Source: Prevotella sp. UBA4268 (lineage in GTDB: Bacteria; Bacteroidota; Bacteroidia; Bacteroidales; Bacteroidaceae). From it: DNA of 26,850 nucleotides. Below are positions 9,585 to 16,189 of the stretch, piece after piece. The notes beneath the pieces were generated by a model. It saw only the letters and a program-made list of their open reading frames with translations. It had not been told where the DNA came from and searched no databases. Position 1 is the stretch's first letter. Every line of letters starts with the position of its first letter. The stretch spans positions 1-26,850 of the forward strand of contig DGWC01000062.1 in the NCBI GenBank assembly GCA_002395135.1, written 5' to 3'. The position numbers and the translations under genes are program-made.

Positions 9585-9668
9585 CAAATTAAATTGATTT
9601 ACCGCGCAAATTAAATTGATTTACTTTTCAAATTAAGTTGATTTGCTCAGTAAATCAATATAATTTAC
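9585..9668. repeat. Array of four 18-bp AT-rich repeats at a 22-bp period
   Basis: Units 1 (9585-9602) and 2 (9607-9624) are identical, CAAATTAAATTGATTTAC. Unit 3 (9629-9646) differs at two positions. A fourth copy at 9650-9668 is inverted and matches over 17 bp with one mismatch. Spacers are 4, 4 and 3 bp (CGCG, TTTT, TCA). Units are themselves imperfect palindromes, and units 3 and 4 could form a 17-bp hairpin with a 3-nt loop. The 22-bp spacing is about two DNA turns, putting all copies on the same helix face. Confidence 0.85.
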
Positions 9669-9912
9669 TTTTCCAAAGCACCGCTTTCTCGGTTCCATTC
9701 CAACGGTTTTGATGCTCCGTTTCCATGCTTTCAGAACACCGATGCTATCCTGCAACTCGGCAGGAGCAGTTCTGTCTGATTGTTCCCGATGTTTCCGTAC
9801 CAACTTTTTTTAACGAAACAGTCCAAACAGACTTTTTCCCACGATGATTTTATCGACGAAACATAAATATTCATAATATTATTTAACACAGCAGCGATTT
9901 GTTGCATTTTTC

Positions 9913-9943
9913 TTGTTATTTCGGTGATAATTCATTATATTTG
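9913..9943 (+). promoter_or_regulatory. Bacteroidetes promoter for the secreted 846-residue protein
   Basis: A TTG at 9913-9915 (-33) is separated by 20 bp from TATATTTG at 9936-9943 (-7), a good match to TTTG-N19-21-TAnnTTTG. This predicts a transcription start near 9950 and a leader of about 45 nt. It is the best-formed promoter in the window. Confidence 0.75.
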
Positions 9944-9993
9944 CAAATACGAGTTATATGAATGTCTTTAATACCTAAACTAACACCTAAACA

Positions 9994-12534
9994 ATGAACC
10001 AACAAAGAAGAACTATACTCAGTGTAATGCTTGTATTAGCAGGGATAATGCAATGCTATGTTGCCCGAGCGCAGGATGGTTCCAATGTCATCCGATGGAC
10101 GGGAAACGATTATCATGACGTGGCCACGGCTGCGGGTACCGAAGTGTTCCTCTACAACGTTGGCACCGGACGCTTCCTGATTCACGGTGGCGACTGGGGC
10201 GTGCAAGGACGATTGTTCTATGAGGATACTGGAAAACTGATGCAGATTCAACTGTTGAACGGCAATGTGGTTTTCAATACGGGTATCAATACCAATACAA
10301 AGGGAACCCGATTGATTTGCAACGTGCCTTCAACAGAAGCAGAAACAGCCAACGATGACTGGGACGACACCACAGGAGGGTCGGCAACCAAGACCTTCAC
10401 CATTATCATGGACGGACGCAACAACAACGATGCCAACAGTTATACGGGCTGGCATTTTGAACCTGTTGACACTGGCGACGGAACCATCACCTATTACATG
10501 TATCAGAACATAGGTAATTCCGGTGGTGGCAATAAGAAAAGATACTACATGGGAGCCGTTTACGGCACCAACGGACCGCTCATTGAAGGGTTGGAGAAAG
10601 GTCACGACGGCGACCCCGTGGGAAATCTCGTCGCTCTTTCGAGCAGTTTCGACAAAGCCGTCTGGACCTCTTACTATCCTACCGGAAATGTTGTGGACCC
10701 GTTTACCGGTCTCTCGATGTCTTCACAAGTGCCCATTTTCAATGCCGACACGAAGATAGAACTCAGAAAACTCTATCAGTGGCGCATTGTTACCAAGGAG
10801 CAGGTGCTTGCATCGCTGCGCCAAGGTGATGTGGACGACGGACTGAGCACCAACCTTACCTATCTGATTACCGACCGAGGCTTTGAGCGTAACGACTGGA
10901 ACTTCTTCGATGACTGGAAGGCCAATGTGTTCAGCAACAACCCTGCGGCAAGTGCCAATGCCAGTGGCGGCCGTTACAAGTACACATGGGGCTATTACGA
11001 ACGCAATGGAACAAGCAACGGCAACCTGCACTTTGCCAACAGTGCCACCCAAAGTTCGCGTTGTGTGAGCGGCGAAACGTGGTATCGTCCGCTCTTGCTG
11101 AAGTCGCAATACGGTGACAAGGCGAATGCCAAGTACGGATTCATGGAATTTGAGGGCATTGGCACCGCATCAACGCAACTGAGTGTCACAGCCCCTGCCA
11201 CTGGCTATTATAAGATAAGTGCTTACGGCTTTTATTCGGGCAGCCATCCCGGCTATATGTTTGCCACGGTGAAAAGCCCCACGCAGTTGGCTTCCACTGA
11301 CTTTTCCGGCGACGGCGTGCAGAGCAGCGACCGCACTTTTGCCTGTGCCAAACTACTTGAAGTGACAAAATCGCCGATGCTCAATGCCGATAAGGGATTG
11401 GAGGGCAGTGTGGTGAAACAGAGCGACGACACATACGCTTTGCAGGGCGTGATGGGTGCCGGCTATGACTTCGTGTTCAACAAGACACCCTATTACCGCG
11501 AAGTGGAGATTTATGTGCAGGAAGGACAAACCATTTGCATGGGTGTGGCCAAGACCGATGCCACGCGAAGCGCGGCAGACTACACACTTAATGGCAATTA
11601 CTATCACGATACCGACTGGGTGGGAGCCGACCAGTTTATGCTAACCTATCTGGGCGATGAGGAGCCGGTGCTGTTCGACGAGGACAAGGAGGTGACATTC
11701 ACCGACGACAGTTATCTTGGAAGACACAACTATGAACATGCACGCGCCGTGCGCCTGCATCGCACGTTCCAGAAAAACATGTGGAATTCGTTTGTGTTCC
11801 CGTTAGACCTCACGGCCGTGCAGGTGAGATCTGGTTTCGGCGATGCCACCCAGGTGGCTGAACTGGTGGGTATCGGCACAGAGTCAGGCGATGCCAATGT
11901 CATCGATTTCATGTCGGTGCAACTCCCAGCAGAGGGCAAGGCCATCACCAAAGGCAAGTTCTATCTGATAAAACCCGTGAACGACCCCACCAAACCGGTG
12001 AGCGGCATAGAGTATTACTCGCTTGGGTCGCAGAAGTTAAACACAGAAGATTTGATAACAGACGTTGTGGAAGACCAGTACGATCCGATTGCGGGTACGG
12101 AAAATGCCGAAGGACATAACAGCATCATGGTGAAGGGAACTTTCTTCAGTTCGATTGGCTATGACAGGGATTCAGGAAACAAGAACCCCGACACGTCGGG
12201 ACCCTACGTGCCTGCCGGTTCTTACGTGATGTCTAACGACCGCGTCTACCATACGCAGAGCGACCTGAAGACCAAAGGTTTCCGCGCCTGGATTGTTGAT
12301 GTGGAAGATTCGCCGGCCAAGACCTATAACTATCGGATTGCCTTCAACGGCGTGGTTGACGAAAACGGCAGCACGGAGATAGAGCAAGTGGTTAATGAAA
12401 AGATGGGGCAGCGGCAAGCCGGTGGCGGTGTCTATGACCTGAGCGGCAGAAAAGTTGCCGACGCAATAACCTCTCATGACAGTTTGCCCAAGGGTCTGTA
12501 TATTGTGAACGGAAAGAAATTTGTGGTGAAGTAA
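9994..12534 (+). CDS. Large secreted protein with carbohydrate-binding-like module and sorting-tail-like C terminus
   Basis: 846-residue exported protein of a type common in Prevotella; function unknown. Residues 1-26 are a signal peptide (cut near ARA-QD). About 45-200 is a beta-rich segment starting VFLYNVGTGRFLIHGGDWGV, reminiscent of ricin-like or lectin-like repeats. About 286-555 looks like a galactose-binding-type beta sandwich, bracketed by LTYLITDRGFE and WVGADQFMLTYLG. From about 595 (MWNSFVFPLDL) a further beta domain follows. The last about 35 residues (VYDLSGRKV, then LPKGLYIVNGKKFVVK) resemble the C-terminal tails of type IX secretion cargo, suggesting a surface or released protein. 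No catalytic motif is recognisable. It has its own promoter and is followed 17 nt later by a small acidic protein gene. Module assignments come from pattern resemblance. Confidence 0.8.
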   Translation: MNQQRRTILSVMLVLAGIMQCYVARAQDGSNVIRWTGNDYHDVATAAGTEVFLYNVGTGRFLIHGGDWGVQGRLFYEDTGKLMQIQLLNGNVVFNTGINTNTKGTRLICNVPSTEAETANDDWDDTTGGSATKTFTIIMDGRNNNDANSYTGWHFEPVDTGDGTITYYMYQNIGNSGGGNKKRYYMGAVYGTNGPLIEGLEKGHDGDPVGNLVALSSSFDKAVWTSYYPTGNVVDPFTGLSMSSQVPIFNADTKIELRKLYQWRIVTKEQVLASLRQGDVDDGLSTNLTYLITDRGFERNDWNFFDDWKANVFSNNPAASANASGGRYKYTWGYYERNGTSNGNLHFANSATQSSRCVSGETWYRPLLLKSQYGDKANAKYGFMEFEGIGTASTQLSVTAPATGYYKISAYGFYSGSHPGYMFATVKSPTQLASTDFSGDGVQSSDRTFACAKLLEVTKSPMLNADKGLEGSVVKQSDDTYALQGVMGAGYDFVFNKTPYYREVEIYVQEGQTICMGVAKTDATRSAADYTLNGNYYHDTDWVGADQFMLTYLGDEEPVLFDEDKEVTFTDDSYLGRHNYEHARAVRLHRTFQKNMWNSFVFPLDLTAVQVRSGFGDATQVAELVGIGTESGDANVIDFMSVQLPAEGKAITKGKFYLIKPVNDPTKPVSGIEYYSLGSQKLNTEDLITDVVEDQYDPIAGTENAEGHNSIMVKGTFFSSIGYDRDSGNKNPDTSGPYVPAGSYVMSNDRVYHTQSDLKTKGFRAWIVDVEDSPAKTYNYRIAFNGVVDENGSTEIEQVVNEKMGQRQAGGGVYDLSGRKVADAITSHDSLPKGLYIVNGKKFVVK

Positions 12535-12542
12535 AAAGGAGG
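12535..12542 (+). promoter_or_regulatory. Strong Shine-Dalgarno site for the 73-residue protein
   Basis: AAAGGAGG, fully complementary to the 16S rRNA tail, begins right after the upstream stop codon and sits 9 nt before the ATG at 12552. Most genes in this window, as in Bacteroidetes generally, lack such a site, so it fixes this start with confidence and suggests regulated or strong translation. Confidence 0.8.
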
Positions 12543-12551
12543 AACAGAGCA

Positions 12552-12773
12552 ATGGTAAAGAAGACTTATGTGAAGCCTGTTACAGAGCGGTTCCACTTTG
12601 AGGCCAACCGCCTGATGAAAGAGGTGAGTTATACGGTGAATTATCCCACTACAGGGTTCCGCCGCCCCATCATAGAAGCCGACCCGGAAGAGGTGTTTTC
12701 AAAGAAGAAAAACATTTGGTCTGTCTGGGAAGACGACGAGTTGAACGGATGGGAAGATGAAAAAGAAGATTAG
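12552..12773 (+). CDS. Small acidic protein of unknown function
   Basis: 73 residues with no signal peptide or membrane segment. The N terminus is basic and aromatic (MVKKTYVKPVTERFHFEANR), the middle polar (SYTVNYPTTGFRRP), and the C terminus acidic and tryptophan-rich (IWSVWEDDELNGWEDEKED). The opening pattern K-K-x-Y-x-K-P is one I associate with many short, poorly described Bacteroidales proteins often found near secreted-protein genes; this is recalled resemblance. A perfect Shine-Dalgarno site and placement between the 846-residue gene and a strong terminator support a real gene in a two-gene unit. It might assist or accompany the secreted protein, but nothing in the sequence shows how. 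Confidence 0.75.
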   Translation: MVKKTYVKPVTERFHFEANRLMKEVSYTVNYPTTGFRRPIIEADPEEVFSKKKNIWSVWEDDELNGWEDEKED

Positions 12774-12823
12774 AAAACGGCTGTTTTGAGGCTCCAAACC
12801 ATGGCTTTTCACGGCCCATGATG

Positions 12824-12858
12824 AAACACAGGTTCCGGTGCATGGAACCTGTGTTTTT
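12824..12858 (+). terminator. Intrinsic terminator after the secreted/small protein pair
   Basis: A 13-bp perfect stem pairs AAACACAGGTTCC (12824-12836) with GGAACCTGTGTTT (12844-12856), loop of 7 nt, followed by TT. It lies 50 bp after the small gene's stop and separates this unit from purH. Confidence 0.85.
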
Positions 12859-13023
12859 AGTGTTTGGGAAGAACATAAACCGTGAAATCAGTAGCAATAA
12901 ACGCCAGCCAAAAACAATAAATGGGATAACAAGAGAGAGGGCTGGTTGGTTGATTTACAATAATTAATAATGTGAGTGCGAAAAAAATAGGTGAAAATGT
13001 GCGAGACATTCGCGGAAGTTTTG

Positions 13024-13031
13024 TAATTTTG
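13024..13031 (+). promoter_or_regulatory. -7 element for purH
   Basis: TAATTTTG matches TAnnTTTG and predicts a start of transcription near 13038. That rules out the far-upstream ATG-like start at 12972 and favours the ATG at 13062 as the purH start. No clear -33 element is seen. Confidence 0.55.
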
Positions 13032-13061
13032 CAGTCCAATAGTAAAATGTACATTTTAAAT

Positions 13062-13658
13062 ATGGCTGGAACTAAAAGAATAAAGACTGCCCTTGTGTCG
13101 GTATTCCACAAGGACGGTTTAGATGAATTACTCGCAAAACTGAATGCCGAGGGAGTGAAATTCCTGTCTACCGGCGGTACGCAGAAGTTTATTGAGTCGC
13201 TTGGCTATGAGTGCCAGGCTGTGGAGGATGTGACCACCTATCCGTCGATTCTCGGCGGCAGGGTGAAGACACTGCATCCCAAGGTGTTCGGCGGCATCCT
13301 TGCCCGTCGCGACAACGAGGGCGACCAGGCTCAGATGGCGAAATATGCAATTCCCGAAATCGACCTGGTGATTGTTGATCTGTATCCTTTCGAGCAGACG
13401 GTGGCCGATGCTTCGAGCAGCGAGCAGGATATCATTGAGAAAATAGACATCGGCGGCATTTCGCTGATTCGTGCCGGTGCCAAGAACTTCAACGACGTGG
13501 TGATCGTTCCCAGCAAGGCCGAATATGGCGTGCTGCTTGACATCCTGAATGCTCAGGGAGCCGAGACCACGCGTGAGCAGCGCCGCATGCTGGCCGCAAG
13601 GGCGTTTGGCGTGAGCAGCCACTATGATACAGCCATCCACGGATGGTTTGTGAAGTGA
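13062..13658 (+). CDS. purH: IMP cyclohydrolase, PurH N-terminal domain only
   Basis: 198-residue protein matching the MGS-like IMP cyclohydrolase domain of PurH, which closes FAICAR to IMP in the last step of purine synthesis. Motifs STGGT (36-40), GGRVKTLHPK (65-74), DLYPFE (106-111), DIGG (129-132) and RAGAKN (137-142) are intact, so this activity should be present. The C-terminal AICAR transformylase domain (about 300 residues) found in ordinary PurH (about 500-530 residues) is absent: the protein stops at SSHYDTAIHGWFVK, at the domain boundary, and mreB starts 66 bp later with no remnant. The transformylase step must be supplied elsewhere. The start at 13062 is chosen from the -7 box; 13047 is the alternative. 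The gene leads into the mre operon, as in other Bacteroidales. Confidence 0.9.
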   Translation: MAGTKRIKTALVSVFHKDGLDELLAKLNAEGVKFLSTGGTQKFIESLGYECQAVEDVTTYPSILGGRVKTLHPKVFGGILARRDNEGDQAQMAKYAIPEIDLVIVDLYPFEQTVADASSSEQDIIEKIDIGGISLIRAGAKNFNDVVIVPSKAEYGVLLDILNAQGAETTREQRRMLAARAFGVSSHYDTAIHGWFVK

Positions 13659-13724
13659 GCCGGATGGAAACGAGTGTGAGAAACGAAGACGAACAAATAA
13701 GTAAAGAAACAACAAGGAAACAAT

Positions 13725-14747
13725 ATGGGATTTTTTTCATTTATCCAAGAGATTGCAATGGACCTTGGAACCGCCAATACCATTATCATCAGTGACGACA
13801 AGATTGTGGTGGACGAGCCATCGGTGGTGGCCCTCGACCGTCGCACCGACAAGATGATTGCCGTGGGCGGCAAGGCAAAGATGATGTATGAGAAGGAGCA
13901 TCCGGGCATCCGCACGATTCGCCCGCTGCGCGATGGAGTGATTGCCGACTTCACGGCCTGCGAGCAGATGATGCGCGGACTGATTAAGATGGTGCACAGC
14001 AGCAGCCGTCTGTTCTCGCCGTCGCTCCGCATGGTGATTGGTGTGCCTTCGGGCAGCACCGAGGTGGAGTTGCGTGCCGTGCGCGACAGTGCCGAGCATG
14101 CCGACGGCCGCGATGTCTATCTGATTTTCGAGCCGATGGCTGCCGCTATCGGTATCGGCCTCGACGTGGAGGCTCCCGAGGGCAACATGATTGTTGACAT
14201 CGGCGGCGGTACCACGGAGATTGCCGTGATTTCGCTGGGCGGTATTGTGGCCAATACCAGTATCAAGGTGGCCGGCGACGATCTGACATCCGACATCCAG
14301 GAATATATGAGCCGTCAGCACAATGTGCGCGTGAGCGAGCGCATGGCAGAGCGCATCAAGATCAATGTGGGTTCGGCACTCACCGACCTGGGCGAGGAAG
14401 GACCTGAAGACTACGTGGTGCGCGGACCAAACCGCATCACCGCCCTGCCTATGGAGGTGCCTGTCTGCTATCAGGAGATTGCCCATTGTCTGGACAAGAC
14501 CATTGCCCGCATTGAGACAGCCGTGCTCAACGCCTTGGAGAGCACACCGCCAGAACTGTATGCCGACATCGTTACCCATGGCATCTACCTTACGGGTGGC
14601 GGCGCATTGCTGCGCGGACTCGACAAACGTCTTACCGACAAGATCAACATTCCGTTTATCGTTGCCGAAGACCCGCTGCACTGTGTGGCCAAGGGTGCCG
14701 GCATCGCCCTGAAGAATGTTGACCGTTTCTCGTTCCTGATGCGATAG
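13725..14747 (+). CDS. mreB: Rod shape-determining protein MreB
   Basis: Bacterial actin that forms filaments under the inner membrane and guides lateral wall synthesis. The 340-residue length is typical. Actin-fold nucleotide motifs are visible: phosphate-1 DLGTANT (13-19), phosphate-2 region VDIGGGTTEIAVISLGG, and the adenosine motif YLTGGGALLRGLD near the C terminus. The N terminus MGFFSFIQEIAM is hydrophobic, as needed for membrane contact. It is the first of five shape genes (mreB, mreC, mreD, mrdA, rodA) that are tightly spaced or overlapping. The gap after purH is 66 bp with no obvious terminator, so read-through from purH is likely. Confidence 0.97.
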   Translation: MGFFSFIQEIAMDLGTANTIIISDDKIVVDEPSVVALDRRTDKMIAVGGKAKMMYEKEHPGIRTIRPLRDGVIADFTACEQMMRGLIKMVHSSSRLFSPSLRMVIGVPSGSTEVELRAVRDSAEHADGRDVYLIFEPMAAAIGIGLDVEAPEGNMIVDIGGGTTEIAVISLGGIVANTSIKVAGDDLTSDIQEYMSRQHNVRVSERMAERIKINVGSALTDLGEEGPEDYVVRGPNRITALPMEVPVCYQEIAHCLDKTIARIETAVLNALESTPPELYADIVTHGIYLTGGGALLRGLDKRLTDKINIPFIVAEDPLHCVAKGAGIALKNVDRFSFLMR

Positions 14748-14761
14748 GGTAGGAAAGGTGC

Positions 14762-15625
14762 ATGCGTAACCTGCTGGCTTTCTTAGTAAAGTATAATCAC
14801 TGGTTCCTCTTCGTCTTGCTGGAGGTAATCAGCATGGTGCTGTTGTTTCGTTACAACAGTTATCAGAGCAGTGTGTATTTCTCGTCGGCCAATGTGGTGA
14901 CGGGGAAGATGTACGAGTGGAACTCTGAGGTGGAGAATTTCTTCAGCCTCACGAAGATCAACGGACAACTCACGCAGCGCAACCTCTATCTGGAACGCCA
15001 GGTGAACGAACTGGCGGCAAAGGTGACCGAACTGACGCACGACTCCTCTTACCTCTTCCACGACCAGTTGCGGCTGCTTGACGACTACAAACTGGTGCCT
15101 GCCAAGGTGATAGCCAACTCCATCGACCGCAAGGATAACCTGATAACGATTGACAAAGGCAGCGAAGACGGCATCCGCACCGACATGGGCGTGGCATGCG
15201 GCAACGGGCTGGTGGGCGTGGTATACATGGTGTCGCCTCACTACAGTGTGGTGATTCCCGTGTTGAACTCCCGTTCCAACGTGAGCGTGAAGATTCAGAA
15301 ACGCGGCTATTTCGGCTATCTGCACTGGTCGGGCGGGCGCAGCGACCTGGCTTACGTGGATGATGTGCCTCGCCATGCGCATTTCCGCATCGGCGACAAA
15401 ATCATCACTAGCGGCTTCTCGTCGATATTCCCCGAGGGAATCATGGTGGGCAAGGTGCTGCATGTGTTCAATTCCTCCGACGGTTTGTCATATCGCGTTC
15501 AGGTGAAGTTGTCAACCGACTTCAGCAACCTGCGTGATGTGTGCGTCATCGACAACAGCAAGATGCAGGAGAAAGTGCAGATTATGCGTGCTGCCCAAGA
15601 CTCTATCAAGCCGCGCGAGCACTAA
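14762..15625 (+). CDS. mreC: Rod shape-determining protein MreC
   Basis: 287-residue inner-membrane protein whose periplasmic part links MreB filaments to PBP2 and other wall enzymes. One membrane segment lies near residues 13-30 (FLFVLLEVISMVLLF). A coiled-coil segment (about 55-95, with LTQRNLYLERQVNELAAKVTEL) follows, and then the paired beta-barrel domain (DKGSEDGIRTDMGVACGNGLVGVVYMVS; HWSGGRSDLAYVDDVPRHA; GDKIITSGFSSIFPEGIMVG), all characteristic of MreC. The start follows the mreB stop by 14 bp, with AGGAAAGG as a possible ribosome-binding site. Confidence 0.95.
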   Translation: MRNLLAFLVKYNHWFLFVLLEVISMVLLFRYNSYQSSVYFSSANVVTGKMYEWNSEVENFFSLTKINGQLTQRNLYLERQVNELAAKVTELTHDSSYLFHDQLRLLDDYKLVPAKVIANSIDRKDNLITIDKGSEDGIRTDMGVACGNGLVGVVYMVSPHYSVVIPVLNSRSNVSVKIQKRGYFGYLHWSGGRSDLAYVDDVPRHAHFRIGDKIITSGFSSIFPEGIMVGKVLHVFNSSDGLSYRVQVKLSTDFSNLRDVCVIDNSKMQEKVQIMRAAQDSIKPREH

Positions 15626-15667
15626 GAGAGATGAAAGAAAGAGAATGATATCGAATAAGCGAAAGGC

Positions 15668-16189
15668 ATGAATGCAGGTCTATTTCGACGGTTAGGGGCT
15701 TTTGCCCTGTTGTTCGTGGTTCAGATGCTGGTGTTGAACAACATCCATCTGTTCGGCTGCGCCACGCCGTTGCTCTATGTGATGTTCGTGCTCTCGTTCA
15801 ACCGCAACTATCCCAAGTGGGCCATCCTGTTGTGGTGCTTCGCCCTCGGACTGTGCGTGGATATTTCATCCAACACGCCCGGTGTGGCCGCCGGGTCTAT
15901 GACGCTGATAGGAGTGTTGCAGCCCTATATCCTTATTCCCTTTATTCCACGCGACAGCGCAGACGATTTTCAGCCCACCATGCGCACACTGGGCGTGCTG
16001 AAGTTTGCCTACTACACCATCATCTGCGTGTTCATCTATTGCCTGTGTTTCTTCTCGCTTGAGGTATTCCACTTCTTTAACTGGCAGCAATGGCTGCTGA
16101 ACATTGGCGGCAGTTGGGTGCTGACCGTACTGCTTATTCTTGTAATCGAGAATGTGATAAGGAATGAAAGGCGAGAACAACAATCTTGA
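15668..16189 (+). CDS. mreD: Rod shape-determining protein MreD
   Basis: 173-residue integral membrane protein with about five hydrophobic segments (LGAFALLFVVQMLVLNNI, LLYVMFVLSF, WAILLWCFALGLCVDI, YYTIICVFIYCLCFFSL, VLTVLLILVIENVI), matching MreD in size and topology. MreD is weakly conserved, so position between mreC and mrdA is the main support. It binds MreC and modulates the elongation complex. Its last 26 nt overlap the start of mrdA. Confidence 0.9.
   Translation: MNAGLFRRLGAFALLFVVQMLVLNNIHLFGCATPLLYVMFVLSFNRNYPKWAILLWCFALGLCVDISSNTPGVAAGSMTLIGVLQPYILIPFIPRDSADDFQPTMRTLGVLKFAYYTIICVFIYCLCFFSLEVFHFFNWQQWLLNIGGSWVLTVLLILVIENVIRNERREQQS

Larger units (their letters stand above)
9468..9993. 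other. 526-bp non-coding region with repeat array and promoter
   Basis: No credible gene. From left to right it contains a hairpin at 9522-9554, a four-unit AT-rich repeat array (9585-9668), a stretch from 9669 to about 9900 in which I find nothing, and a well-formed Bacteroidetes promoter just before the 846-residue secreted protein gene. Confidence 0.8.

Noticed and set aside
9585..9668. Repeat array as a CRISPR
   Set aside because: Units are 18 bp with spacers of only 3-4 bp and the last unit is inverted; there are no cas genes.
12972..13061. Upstream start for purH adding 30 residues
   Set aside because: The extra codons cover the -7 promoter box at 13024-13031 and do not look like PurH; homology begins at about MAGTKRIKTALVSV.
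13737..14681. Minus-strand open frame of 314 codons
   Set aside because: Antisense to mreB; the mreB motifs leave no doubt about the real frame.
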